From Algisphaera sp039180025 (GTDB taxonomy: Bacteria; Planctomycetota; Phycisphaerae; Phycisphaerales; Phycisphaeraceae): 64,000 bases of DNA. A model generated the notes under the pieces. That model ran no database searches, was not told where the DNA came from, and worked only from the letters and a program-made list of their open reading frames with translations. The position numbers and the translations under genes were made by a program. The stretch covers positions 6,396-70,395 of the forward strand of contig JBCDDZ010000015.1 in the NCBI GenBank assembly GCA_039180025.1, read 5' to 3'. Each line of letters starts with the position of its first letter. The first letter of the stretch is position 1. This document shows positions 18,093 to 26,691 of this stretch, piece by piece.

Positions 18093-18644
18093 TCACATGG
18101 GTTTTTTTTCGACGGTGGCGTCGTAGACGGCCAAGAGTTTTTCTTTGTCGAAAATCATTTCCTGGCGGGATAGTCCGACGATGTCGTAGGCGTAGGTCAG
18201 CTCGATCGCGTCGACCGGGCAGGCCTCTTCGCACATGCCGCAGAAGATGCAGCGGAGTTCATCGAGGTCGAACTTCACCGGGTATTTTTCCCGGTCGTCC
18301 CAGGGCGACTCTTTGCCTTCGATATGGATGCAGTTGGCCGGGCAGGCGGTGGCGCACATGAAACAGGCGACGCAGCGGACCCGGCCATCTTCGTCGCGGT
18401 TGAGCCGATGCACGCCGCGGAAGTTTTCCACGTGTAGCCCGCCGTCCTCCACGGCGTGGAATTCACGGCGGTCTTCGGGGTACTCGAGCACGCGGTTCGA
18501 GCCCTTGCCCGGGCCGCGGATGGCCCCGGCCAGATGGCGAAACGTCGTGCCCAACCCCTTAAACACTTCGGGGAGGTAGAACGACTCGGCCCCGGTCAGG
18601 GGGGGCAGGTCCACGTTGATGGTGTCGGCATCGGTAACGGGCAT
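18093..18644 (-). CDS. nuoI: NADH-quinone oxidoreductase subunit I (isolated)
   Basis: The 2x[4Fe-4S] subunit linking the peripheral arm of complex I to the membrane arm. The 183-residue protein has two complete clusters: Cys91/94/97/101 (CVACFMCATACP) and Cys132/135/138/142 (CIFCGMCEEACP). The preceding region, TFRHLAGAIRGPG and EYPEDRREF, follows NuoI. The ATG giving MPVTDADTINVDLPP was chosen; an upstream in-frame start adds 34 non-conserved residues. No other nuo gene is in the window, which is unusual because nuoI is normally flanked by nuoH and nuoJ. The isolated gene may complete a complex encoded elsewhere. Confidence 0.9.
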   Translation of the reverse strand: MPVTDADTINVDLPPLTGAESFYLPEVFKGLGTTFRHLAGAIRGPGKGSNRVLEYPEDRREFHAVEDGGLHVENFRGVHRLNRDEDGRVRCVACFMCATACPANCIHIEGKESPWDDREKYPVKFDLDELRCIFCGMCEEACPVDAIELTYAYDIVGLSRQEMIFDKEKLLAVYDATVEKKPM

Positions 18645-18845
18645 TTGCTGATTATAGGTTGTCCCCTTAACGGTGTGGGCCGATTCGTGCGGAACCTTGC
18701 GAAAACCCCCGCAAAAGATCCCGGCCCGGGGGTGTCGGCAGGGCATCTATTACAGTAGGGCAAACGAGCCTCGCTCCGCAGCAAGACTTGAGGCGGAGTC
18801 GCCCCCGCTGTCGCCAAGGACAGACCGTGCTTGAAAATACAAAGG

Positions 18846-19115
18846 CTAAGAACCCAGGAGGGTTTGGGCCCGGTCGCGGGCCGAATTGATGTCGTTGATG
18901 CGGATCCCAAAGTTTTCGCCGACTTTGACCGCACTGCCGGTACCCACGGTCTTGTTATTGACACACAGGTCGAGTTGGTCGTCGGCCGATTTTGGGAGTT
19001 CGAGGATCGCCCCGGGCGCGAGATTGAGGATTTCGTTCAAGGGGAGCTTGCGCCGACCGATCTGAACGATCAGCGGCACCGTGAGGTTGAGGATGGTTTT
19101 GAAGTCGGTAGACAC
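18846..19115 (-). CDS. FliN/SpoA-domain protein (flagellar switch type)
   Basis: An 89-residue protein consisting almost wholly of a SpoA (FliN C-terminal) domain: LTVPLIVQIGRRKLPLNEIL, LAPGAILELPKSADDQLDL, VNNKTVGTGSAVKVGENFG and a closing RINDI match the family order. FliN forms the cytoplasmic C-ring of the flagellar motor; the same fold occurs in type III secretion SctQ. No other flagellar or secretion gene is nearby, so the assignment to flagella is inferred. It lies between trpE and nuoI on the same strand with about 200 bases to nuoI. Confidence 0.82.
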   Translation of the reverse strand: MSTDFKTILNLTVPLIVQIGRRKLPLNEILNLAPGAILELPKSADDQLDLCVNNKTVGTGSAVKVGENFGIRINDINSARDRAQTLLGS

Positions 19116-19261
19116 GAAAGGTTTATCGGTTCGCGAGCGGCGGCGGGTTCAATCCTGAACGGGAACGCTCTGGCAAAGGGTTCGCGGCGAGGCCGGATCC
19201 GTGTGGCGGTCAGGGATTTTGTGTCGGCGGAAAAACTTTCAACGCCGCGGCGGGCCCGGGG

Positions 19262-20905
19262 TTATCCGTCAAACAGCTTTTCCGCCAGTTCGACCGCTCG
19301 TGCGAGGGCGGCGGCTTTGTTGACCGTTTCCTGATGCTCCGCGTCGGGGTCCGAGTCCGCGACGATGCCCGCGCCGGCCTGGATATGAACGGTCCATGCC
19401 GGCTTCTCCGCCTCGGTCGCCGGGCGAGCGGGGGTGATCACCATGGTCCGCAGCGCGATACACATGTCGAGGTTCCCGGCCAAGTCGGCGTAGCCCACCG
19501 CCCCGCCGTACGGCCCGCGGCGGTGGGGTTCGAGTTCGTCGATGATCTGCATCGCCCGCACCTTGGGCGCCCCGCTGACCGTGCCGACGGGCAGGCTCAC
19601 CCGCAGCGCGTCCCACGGCGAAAGACCCGGCTGGAGCCGCCCGGTCACAGTCGAACTCAGGTGCATCACATGGGAGTATTTCTCGACCGCCAGCAGCTCC
19701 GGCAGCTCGACCGAGCCGGGGACTGCGACCCGCCCGATGTCGTTGCGGTGCAGGTCCACGAGCATGATGTGCTCGGCCCGGTCTTTCGGCGCGGACCGCA
19801 GCTCGTCGGCCAAGCGGTCGTCCTGGTCGGGCGTTCGGCCGCGGTGACGGGTGCCCGCAAGCGGCCGGCTAGTGGCCACACCGTCGGTAACGTTCACCAG
19901 AATCTCCGGGCTCGACCCGACGAGCATCGCTCCGCGGACCTGCAGATAGAACATATAGGGGGACGGGTTGATCACCCGCAGCGCGCGGTATACGTCGAAC
20001 GGGTCGGCCGGGGTGGTCAATGCAAAGCGCTGCGACGGGACGATCTGGAACGCGTCGCCGGCGTGGATGTACGCCTTGCAGGTCTCCACCGCCCGCTGGT
20101 ACCCGCCGGGGCCCATGTTGCTCGGGGGCAGCACGGGCGGGGAGGGTTCCAGCGTGACCTCGTGGGCCGGGGTCTGAAGCGGCGGCCGGGGGTCGGAGAG
20201 CAGACGGGCCTGCAGGCGGTCGAGCCGGGACTGGGCCAGGGCGAGGGCCGCGGCGGGCGAATCCGCTTCGTCGGCCGTGACGTGGGTGGTCAGGTCGATC
20301 GTTTTCTGGACGTGGTCGAACGCGACCACGTCACGGTAGAGTTGGAGATGCAGGTCGGGCAGCCCGCGGTCGTCCGGCGGCGGCGACGGCAAGGACTCGG
20401 ACTCCAGGTAGCGGACCGTGTCGTACCCCACATGCCCGACCCAGCCCCCCCGGAACCGAGCGCCGGCCGACGCTTGGTCATCGGGCGGATGCACCAGGTG
20501 ATAGTGGCGGGTCAATCCGTGCGCGGCCTCAAGCGGGTTGTCCGACTCAAAGGTTGTTTCGCTGCTTGACGGATTCGAGGCGGTGCGGCGGTGGTCGCAG
20601 AGGGTGACGGTGTGGCCGTAGGCGATGACTTCGGCCACCGGCCGATGCCCCAGAAAAGAGTGCCGCCCGACGTGGCTGCCGTCGAGCACGGATTCAAACA
20701 GGAAACTCGGGGCGTGCCGATCGTCGTCGCGGACCAGGGCACGGTAGGCCGAGACGGGGGTGAGGACGTCCGAGAGCAGCCGGCGGGTGGCGTGGACCAT
20801 CGCGACGATGGGGAGGTCCGGGGCGTCTTCCGTTGCCGCGCGGTTTCCGGTCGGCGGACGGGGGGCGTCGAAGAGCGGAGCGAAGTGGTCGGCGGTCAGG
20901 GTCAT
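19262..20905 (-). CDS. trpE: Anthranilate synthase component I
   Basis: Converts chorismate to anthranilate at the head of tryptophan synthesis, using ammonia from TrpG. The 547 residues begin at the ATG giving MTLTADHFAPLF; a longer open frame upstream lacks similarity. The N-terminal half has SFLFESVLDGSHVGRHSFLG (feedback-site region). The chorismate-binding half has GGYQRAVETCKAYIHAGDAFQ-type sequence, RPLAGTRHRG, PVGTVSGAPKVRAM and IQAGAGIVADSDP. A PabB-like role is less likely given the full N-terminal domain. No trpG or other trp gene is adjacent, and no leader peptide or attenuator was recognised in the short divergent region upstream. Confidence 0.92.
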   Translation of the reverse strand: MTLTADHFAPLFDAPRPPTGNRAATEDAPDLPIVAMVHATRRLLSDVLTPVSAYRALVRDDDRHAPSFLFESVLDGSHVGRHSFLGHRPVAEVIAYGHTVTLCDHRRTASNPSSSETTFESDNPLEAAHGLTRHYHLVHPPDDQASAGARFRGGWVGHVGYDTVRYLESESLPSPPPDDRGLPDLHLQLYRDVVAFDHVQKTIDLTTHVTADEADSPAAALALAQSRLDRLQARLLSDPRPPLQTPAHEVTLEPSPPVLPPSNMGPGGYQRAVETCKAYIHAGDAFQIVPSQRFALTTPADPFDVYRALRVINPSPYMFYLQVRGAMLVGSSPEILVNVTDGVATSRPLAGTRHRGRTPDQDDRLADELRSAPKDRAEHIMLVDLHRNDIGRVAVPGSVELPELLAVEKYSHVMHLSSTVTGRLQPGLSPWDALRVSLPVGTVSGAPKVRAMQIIDELEPHRRGPYGGAVGYADLAGNLDMCIALRTMVITPARPATEAEKPAWTVHIQAGAGIVADSDPDAEHQETVNKAAALARAVELAEKLFDG

Positions 20906-21038
20906 GGTGTCGGACGGCCGGCGGCCAATGCAGGGGCGAAGAAGCGTTACCGACGGGTGGGTCGGGCTCCGGGGTAGTGTATAAGGTGTACGTACCGACA
21001 CACGGCGACGGGCGTCGCCCCTACCGAATGGCACGACG

Positions 21039-22604
21039 ATGAAAGTAGAGAGCTTCCTAGCGCACCACGGCCTGACCGAAAACCCTTTCGCCGCCGAGGA
21101 GGCCCGGCTGGACGCGGTGTTCAACCGCCTCGCCGATTCGAGCCTGCACCACCCCGACATCAACAAGATTTTCGGCACCCTGGAACAGCCCAGCACCGCG
21201 GTCGTCTTCGGAGAAAAAGGCTCGGGCAAAACCGCGATCCGCCTGACCATGCAGCGGAAGATCGCCGAGCACAACCAAAATGTCATCAAACAGGACCAGT
21301 CCCAGCGGGTGCTCGCGGTGGCGTACGACGACTTCAACCCGGTGCTGGACAAGCTGACCCGGGCCCGCAAGAGCGACGCGGCGCAGATCATCAAGGACTT
21401 CAGGCTGGCGGACCATCAGGACGCGATCCTCAGCCACGCGGTCACGAAGCTGGTCGATGCGCTGCTGCAGGACTCCCCCGCCGCGGGCGAGGAAACGATG
21501 GGGCTGCCCGACGAAAAAATGAGCAAGCTGCGTAAACGCCTGACCCGGCAGCAGCGGCTGGACCTGGCGGTGTTGGCGGGTCTTTACGACCAGCCGCCGT
21601 CGGGCATCGCGCTGCCGCGGTGGCGGCGGCTGCGCAAGACGCTGCGGCTGGGGTGGCGGCTGCCGATGGGTTTCTGGCGGAATACGGCGATCCTGGTCAC
21701 GCTCCTGGCGCTAGGGTTGATGGGGTATTTCGCCTGGCTTGAACGAGACGGAGGCGGCGGCGCCGCGGCGTGGTTGCTACCGACGCTGGGGCTGGTCACC
21801 GCCGGGGCGCTGGTACTGTGGGCCGTGTGGATCTGGCAGCTCCTGCGGACCTGGGGCCTGTCACGGAAGGTAGCCCGGGAGATGCCGGCCATCGGCAAGA
21901 CCGCGGGAACGCTACGAGGCGTGTTCGGCGAGTTGGGCGTTTCCACGCTCGCGGGCCAGCCGCTGCCGACCCACGGCCGAGACAAGGCGGAGCAGCGCGA
22001 CAGCCGCTACCAGCTCACCCGGCGGTTCGTGGATGTGCTGCGTGCCTTGGGATACGCCGGCATGGTCGTGCTGGTCGACCGGGTCGACGAACCCACCGCC
22101 GTGGCGGGCGATGCCGGGAAGATGCGCAGCCTGATCTGGCCGATGTTTGACAACAAATTCCTCAAGCAGGACGGGATCGGGCTCAAGCTCCTGCTCCCGA
22201 TCGAGCTGAGCTATTTGCTTAATAAAGAGGGGCCGGGCTTTTTCCAGGAGGCTCGCCTGGATAAACAGAACATGATCGACCGGCTGACCTGGTCCGGCGC
22301 GACGCTGTACGACCTCTGCACCAGCCGGGTCAACGCATGCCGGACCGCGGCGCGGGCGGAAAATCTTTCGCTAACCGACTTTTTTGAAGAAAGCGTGGGG
22401 CGAGACAGCCTGATCGATGCCCTGGACCAGATGCATCAGCCCCGCGATGCGTTCAAGTTTTTGTACAACGTGGTCCAGGAGCACTGCCGGCTGATGCCGG
22501 AGGACGCCTCGGATTACCAGATCGACCGGCTGACGCTGGAAACGGTCCGGCGGACCCAGTCGCAGCGTGTCCAAGAACTATACCGTGGCCTGACCCCTGC
22601 CTAA
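21039..22604 (+). CDS. P-loop ATPase with two central membrane helices, unknown function
   Basis: A 521-residue protein I cannot name. It opens MKVESFLAHHGLTENPF, reminiscent of the start of ExeA-type AAA proteins, then has Walker A GEKGSGKT (58-65). After about 120 residues two membrane helices follow near 215-234 and 243-268. A probable Walker B, MVVLVDRVDE, lies at 342-351, so the NTPase core appears split by a hydrophobic insertion. This arrangement recalls KAP-type NTPases, in which membrane segments interrupt the P-loop domain. The C-terminal part ends in a helical region rich in Arg and Gln. It diverges from trpE and precedes the porin pair, with no obvious functional partner. Confidence 0.75.
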   Translation: MKVESFLAHHGLTENPFAAEEARLDAVFNRLADSSLHHPDINKIFGTLEQPSTAVVFGEKGSGKTAIRLTMQRKIAEHNQNVIKQDQSQRVLAVAYDDFNPVLDKLTRARKSDAAQIIKDFRLADHQDAILSHAVTKLVDALLQDSPAAGEETMGLPDEKMSKLRKRLTRQQRLDLAVLAGLYDQPPSGIALPRWRRLRKTLRLGWRLPMGFWRNTAILVTLLALGLMGYFAWLERDGGGGAAAWLLPTLGLVTAGALVLWAVWIWQLLRTWGLSRKVAREMPAIGKTAGTLRGVFGELGVSTLAGQPLPTHGRDKAEQRDSRYQLTRRFVDVLRALGYAGMVVLVDRVDEPTAVAGDAGKMRSLIWPMFDNKFLKQDGIGLKLLLPIELSYLLNKEGPGFFQEARLDKQNMIDRLTWSGATLYDLCTSRVNACRTAARAENLSLTDFFEESVGRDSLIDALDQMHQPRDAFKFLYNVVQEHCRLMPEDASDYQIDRLTLETVRRTQSQRVQELYRGLTPA

Positions 22605-22779
22605 TTAATAGGCGACGGCCTTAGGTATTTTAGCTGAATTCACCGTAAGCCCGATAATCGAAACATTTTCTGTTCTGATACGCACAGGGCATCCGATAGC
22701 AAATTCGGCATTAAAGTATGCGTTCTCAACAGATCGTCCGCTATTGCTTACACAGCTTTGACAGAATCCTCACACAATG

Positions 22780-22808
22780 TTGTCACTCGCGAATGGTTTT
22801 GGTATGAC
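22780..22808 (+). promoter_or_regulatory. Candidate sigma-70 promoter for the first porin
   Basis: TTGTCA (22780-22785) and TATGAC (22803-22808) are separated by 17 bases, about 90 bases before the porin ATG, in an A/T-rich stretch that contrasts with the surrounding GC-rich DNA. A GG-N10-GC pattern (22801-22814) overlaps and could instead be a weak sigma-54 site. Confidence 0.35.
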
Positions 22809-22899
22809 TTGTGCATAATGCGATGAACAGGGTCCGTTACGTTGACGGCATCCCTCAATAGGTTTCAGGGTTCCCCCTACGGTAAGGAGTCATAAAGAG

Positions 22900-23790
22900 A
22901 TGACATTTGGTAAAACTTTTGCTGGGCTGAGCCTAGCCGGTCTGGCCGTCACCGCGATGACCGCTCCGGGCGTTGCACAAGACGCGCCCCCCCCCATTAA
23001 CAACGGCTCGATCAGCCTCTCCGGCGGTGCCGACCTGACGACCGCCTACTTCTTCCGCGGGATCCTCCAGGAAGACAGCGGCTTCATCATTCAGCCGTAC
23101 GCCGAAATCGGGATCAACGCCTACGAAGGCACGGGCAGCATCCAGAGCGTCGATATCGCGCTGGGTACCTGGCTCTCGATCCACGAAGAGCAGACCGGCG
23201 CTGCCGGCAACACCGGGGCCCCGGTGTTCTACGAAACCGACTACTACCTCGGCGTGTCCGTCGCGGCGTTTGACGTCTGGAGCTTCGGTGCGGTCTACAC
23301 CAACCTGACCTCGCCCAACGATGCTTTCGCTTCGGTGCAGGAAATCGGCTTCTCGGCCAGCTATGACGACTCGGACCTCTTCGGCGAACAGTGGGCGATT
23401 AACCCCACCGTCGATATCGTCTTCGAAACCTCCGGCTCGACCGCAGGTCTGACCGAAGGCGTCTACCTCCAGTTCAGCGGTGAATGGAGCTACGACCTGG
23501 TCGAAAGCGAAGACTATCCGATCGCCCTGAGCGTGCCGCTGGTCGCAGGCTTTGACCTCGATAACCAGTACTACGGTGCACTCGCCGGCGGCACTGCCGA
23601 TGACTTCTTCGGCTTCTTCAGCGTCGGCGCTCTGGTCTCCACCGACCTGCCGTTCATCCCCGCGGAATACGGCTCGTGGAGCGTCTACGCTGGCCCGACC
23701 ATTTACTTCTTCGGCTCGGACCTCGAAGCAGCCAACAACGGTGACGACTGGGAAATCGTCGGCACCCTCGGCTTCAGCTTCGCCTACTGA
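22900..23790 (+). CDS. TorF-family putative porin, copy 1
   Basis: Predicted outer-membrane beta-barrel protein of 296 residues. A signal peptide (about 1-27, MTFGKTFAGLSLAGLAVTAM... cleaved after GVAQ) precedes DAPPPINNGSISLSGGADLT and the conserved TAYFFRGILQEDSGFIIQPY. The rest alternates polar and aromatic residues in barrel-like strands and ends in the aromatic LGFSFAY, a typical terminal beta signal. TAAGGAG ten bases before ATG supports the start. It is paralogous to the downstream gene. Substrate unknown. A strong terminator closes the transcript. Confidence 0.85.
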   Translation: MTFGKTFAGLSLAGLAVTAMTAPGVAQDAPPPINNGSISLSGGADLTTAYFFRGILQEDSGFIIQPYAEIGINAYEGTGSIQSVDIALGTWLSIHEEQTGAAGNTGAPVFYETDYYLGVSVAAFDVWSFGAVYTNLTSPNDAFASVQEIGFSASYDDSDLFGEQWAINPTVDIVFETSGSTAGLTEGVYLQFSGEWSYDLVESEDYPIALSVPLVAGFDLDNQYYGALAGGTADDFFGFFSVGALVSTDLPFIPAEYGSWSVYAGPTIYFFGSDLEAANNGDDWEIVGTLGFSFAY

Positions 23791-23874
23791 TTCCCGTACA
23801 TGGGGGACACGCCCCGCGTCGGAAGCCGATTCGGAACCCCGGCCAAGACCAGAAGCGTGATCCCAGAAACTTAA

Positions 23875-23907
23875 GACCCGACCCGCTGCAGCGGGTCGGG
23901 TCTTTTT
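23875..23907 (+). terminator. Strong rho-independent terminator after porin 1
   Basis: Perfect 12-bp arms, GACCCGACCCGC and GCGGGTCGGGTC, around a TGCA centre, followed by five T. Porin 1 is therefore probably a monocistronic transcript. Confidence 0.93.
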
Positions 23908-24355
23908 GCGTCCGGATCATCCGCCGCCACGCCAAAATCCTGACACCGGCCGTCGCGGCCCCGGTGGCTACTCCCCAGTCACAGACCTATCTCTACTTAC
24001 GAGGCTGACGGGATCTCCGTCGATCGGCGGCGTCGGGTATGGGAGGCTGCCTCGGCATCCCACCGTTGATATTGCCCGTCGTTTCCGCACCGGGGGGATG
24101 CTGCGTCTTTTGATGAGTAGTGGGCGAATCACTTCGACGGAAAATGGAGGTTGCCGCGGTACGGACGTCGGCGCCCTGGGCTGTCATCGAACCTCTGTCG
24201 CATCTCCCGTTCAGCTCCGGACGGTGTCACCTTCGCCTGCCTGGCACGCGGCGGCTTCTTATCGGCCCCTCTTCAAGACGGGTCGTATCCCCTCAAGACT
24301 TCTAACGGTTGTGTCGATCAGCCAAGCAGTAACGATATTTCCATGGAGTCTCTCG
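23908..24355 (+). other. Long untranslated stretch before porin 2
   Basis: About 450 bases between the porin 1 terminator and the porin 2 start. The reading frame of porin 2 stays open through it, but the signal peptide starts only at 24356, so this part is probably a promoter and 5' leader. I find no recognisable riboswitch core, tRNA or conserved short protein here. Confidence 0.5.
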
Positions 24356-25267
24356 ATGTTGATGACCAAGCTTTTTCGTACCTTTTCCGCGACCGCCATT
24401 TGCTTCGGCGGCATGATGGGCTCGGCCTGGGCTCAGGACGATCTGCCCCCCGTGAATAACGGCAGCCTGAGCTGGGAACTGGGCGCCGACGTGGTGTCGG
24501 CCTACATCTTCCGCGGCATCGAGCAAGAAGACAGCGGGCTGATCGTTCAGCCTTATGTCCAGGTCAGCGGCCCGGTGGGCGAAACCGGGATCGGCTTCTA
24601 CGTCGGCTCGTGGCAATCGATCCACAGCGACGACACCGGCACCGGTGCGATCCAATCGACCGATGCCTTTGGGGCCCCCAACGGCGGCACCGCCACCGGC
24701 AGCCCCACCGAATGGTACGAGTCCGATTTCTACGCCGGCCTCGATTACCAGCTCGACAAGGTGACCTTCGGGGTCCTCTACACCGCGTTTTTCTCTCCCA
24801 ACGGCGCGTTCAGCGAAGTCGAAGAGATCGGCTTCAGCCTCGCTTACGACGACCTGGAACTGCTCGGCGATTTCGCCTTCAACCCCTACGTCTTCATCGC
24901 GTTTCAGACCGACGACCAGAGCGTCGGGCCCGTCGGCTCGGAGGACATCTACCTCGAACTCGGCGGTGAATTCTCCACCCCGTTCCTCGACAGCGAGCAG
25001 TTCCCGGTCAAGGTGACGATTCCTTTCGTTTTGGGCTTCAGCCTCGATGATTTCTACACCGACGCCGCGGGCAACAACGAAGGGTTTGGCTTCCTCAAGG
25101 TCGGTCCCGCGTTCCAGTTCCCCGTCGATTTCATCCCCTCGGACTACGGCATCTGGGAAGCCACCGCCGGGGTGGACCTCTTCTTTGTCAACGACGACGC
25201 GCTGCTCCTGGACGACGGCGACGACTTCGAGATCGTCGGCCGGCTCGGCATCGCCCTAAGGTACTGA
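24356..25267 (+). CDS. TorF-family putative porin, copy 2
   Basis: A 303-residue paralogue of the preceding porin. The ATG used gives MLMTKLFRTFSATAICFGG, a signal peptide cleaved after GSAWA, then QDDLPPVNNGSLSWELGADV and YIFRGIEQEDSGLIVQPYVQ, aligned residue for residue with copy 1. GGAG seven bases upstream supports this start over the much longer open frame. The protein ends VGRLGIALRY, again a terminal aromatic. Relative to copy 1 it has an insertion of roughly 15 residues (FGAPNGGTATGSPTEWY) between early strands, probably a loop. The two may differ in substrate or regulation; each has its own terminator. Confidence 0.85.
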   Translation: MLMTKLFRTFSATAICFGGMMGSAWAQDDLPPVNNGSLSWELGADVVSAYIFRGIEQEDSGLIVQPYVQVSGPVGETGIGFYVGSWQSIHSDDTGTGAIQSTDAFGAPNGGTATGSPTEWYESDFYAGLDYQLDKVTFGVLYTAFFSPNGAFSEVEEIGFSLAYDDLELLGDFAFNPYVFIAFQTDDQSVGPVGSEDIYLELGGEFSTPFLDSEQFPVKVTIPFVLGFSLDDFYTDAAGNNEGFGFLKVGPAFQFPVDFIPSDYGIWEATAGVDLFFVNDDALLLDDGDDFEIVGRLGIALRY

Positions 25268-25300
25268 ACCGTTTCCACCCGTTGGGATCACAGACATCTG

Positions 25301-25340
25301 CCACGCTCGGGAGTCAGGCTCTCGGGCGTGGTTTGTTTTT
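25301..25340 (+). terminator. Rho-independent terminator after porin 2
   Basis: A 13-bp stem with two G-U pairs (CCACGCTCGGGAG with CTCTCGGGCGTGG), loop TCAGG, followed by TTTGTTTTT. It lies between the convergent porin 2 and cysteine desulfurase genes. Confidence 0.9.
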
Positions 25341-25366
25341 ACGCTCGACGGCGCGGCGTTACCGGT

Positions 25367-26560
25367 TTATCCCGCGATCTGCCCCAGCGCATCGACCAAC
25401 TGATCGACTTCCTCGGCGGTGGTAAACGCGCCGGGACTCACGCGAACCGCGCCGTCGGGGAACGTTCCGAACCGCTGGTGGGCGTACGGCGAACAGTGCA
25501 GGCCCGGCCGAACCGCAATCTCGAAACTGTCGTCCAGGATGGACCCCACGTCGGACGCGTCCATCCCCGCGACGTTCAGCGACACCGTGCCGACCCGCGC
25601 TGCGGGGTCGGTCGTCCCGAGCACCTCGAAACGATCGTCGTCGCTAAACGCGGCGACCACCTTTTCGCACAACGCTTGTTCGTGTTGCAGGATCTCGGCC
25701 ATCGGGCGAGCAAGCACGAAGTCAATCCCGGCGGACCACCCCGCGATGCCGACCGTGTTGGGTGTTCCGCCTTCGAGGTAATACGGGTACAACGCGGGCT
25801 GCGTGGGCGTCGATGAATCGCCGCCGGTGCCGCCTTCGCGGAAAGGGGCGAACCGCCCCGCTTCCCCCGGCGACTCGTGCGGACCTGGGCAGCGCTCGCC
25901 CACGTAAAGGGCACCGGTCCCGGTCGGCCCGAGTAGCGATTTGTGCCCGGGGAAAGCCAACAGGTCGATCTGCATCGCCTCGATATCGATGGGCACCACG
26001 CCGGCGGTCTGCGCGGCGTCCAGAAGGAACAGCGCCCCCGCGGCCCGGGTCACGGCCCCGATCGCGGCCGCGTCCTGGATCGTGCCGGTTACGTTGCTCG
26101 CATGCGTGAGCACCACCAGCACCGTTTCGGGCCGCAGGGCCGCCGCCACATCATCGGGATCGATCCGCCCGGCGTCGTCGCAATCGACCCGTGTCAGCGT
26201 GATGGCTCCGGCGTCGGCCATCGCTTGAAGCGGCCGGCTCACCGAGTTGTGTTCCAGCACGGTGGTGACAACATGAGGGGGGGCGGTGTGGCCGTGGGCG
26301 AAAACCACACCTTTGATCGCGATGTTCAGCGCATCGGTCCCGTTCATGGTAAAGACCATCCGCTCGTGCGACTTGCCGTTGAAGAGGCGGGTGAGTTTCA
26401 GCCGAACCGCGTCGAGCATCGCCTCGGCGGCCACCGCCATCCGGTGGCCGGCCCGCCCGGGGTTGGCCGCGTCCTGGGCGATAAAGCTCGCCGCCGCCTC
26501 ACCGACACCGGGAGCTTTAGGGAAACTCGTCGCGGCGTTGTCCAAGTAGATCAGGTCCAT
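25367..26560 (-). CDS. Cysteine desulfurase family enzyme (class V aminotransferase fold)
   Basis: PLP enzyme of 397 residues, predicted to move sulfur from cysteine to an acceptor as a persulfide. It starts MDLIYLDNAATSFPKAP, the typical desulfurase opening. The PLP Schiff-base lysine is Lys207 in PGHKSLLGPTGTG, the stacking His is in VLEHNSV (near 104) and the candidate persulfide Cys356 lies in RPGLHCSPYAHQ. The GLHC motif and length resemble the EF2568-type subgroup rather than IscS. It is the last gene of a same-strand run that begins with the SAM riboswitch. A gap of 131 bases separates it from the DinB-like gene, so it may have its own promoter. It could supply sulfur to the ThiS-like carrier (inference). 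Confidence 0.88.
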   Translation of the reverse strand: MDLIYLDNAATSFPKAPGVGEAAASFIAQDAANPGRAGHRMAVAAEAMLDAVRLKLTRLFNGKSHERMVFTMNGTDALNIAIKGVVFAHGHTAPPHVVTTVLEHNSVSRPLQAMADAGAITLTRVDCDDAGRIDPDDVAAALRPETVLVVLTHASNVTGTIQDAAAIGAVTRAAGALFLLDAAQTAGVVPIDIEAMQIDLLAFPGHKSLLGPTGTGALYVGERCPGPHESPGEAGRFAPFREGGTGGDSSTPTQPALYPYYLEGGTPNTVGIAGWSAGIDFVLARPMAEILQHEQALCEKVVAAFSDDDRFEVLGTTDPAARVGTVSLNVAGMDASDVGSILDDSFEIAVRPGLHCSPYAHQRFGTFPDGAVRVSPGAFTTAEEVDQLVDALGQIAG

Positions 26561-26691
26561 GAAAACCGGCACCTATTTCGAGAAAACAAAAGCTTAGGCT
26601 TTGATCGACGGACAAAAAGGATCTCGTCCCCACACTACCCGCACTCGCGGCGGTTAGGTGCGCGGACTCAGAAGCGGAAGATCCGTGCGCC

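Noticed and set aside
22679..22725. ACGCACAGGGCA resembles the start of a c-di-GMP-I (GEMM) riboswitch upstream of porin 1
   Set aside because: The second conserved half (GACGCAAAGCC and the tetraloop-receptor region) is absent, so the 12-base match is probably chance.
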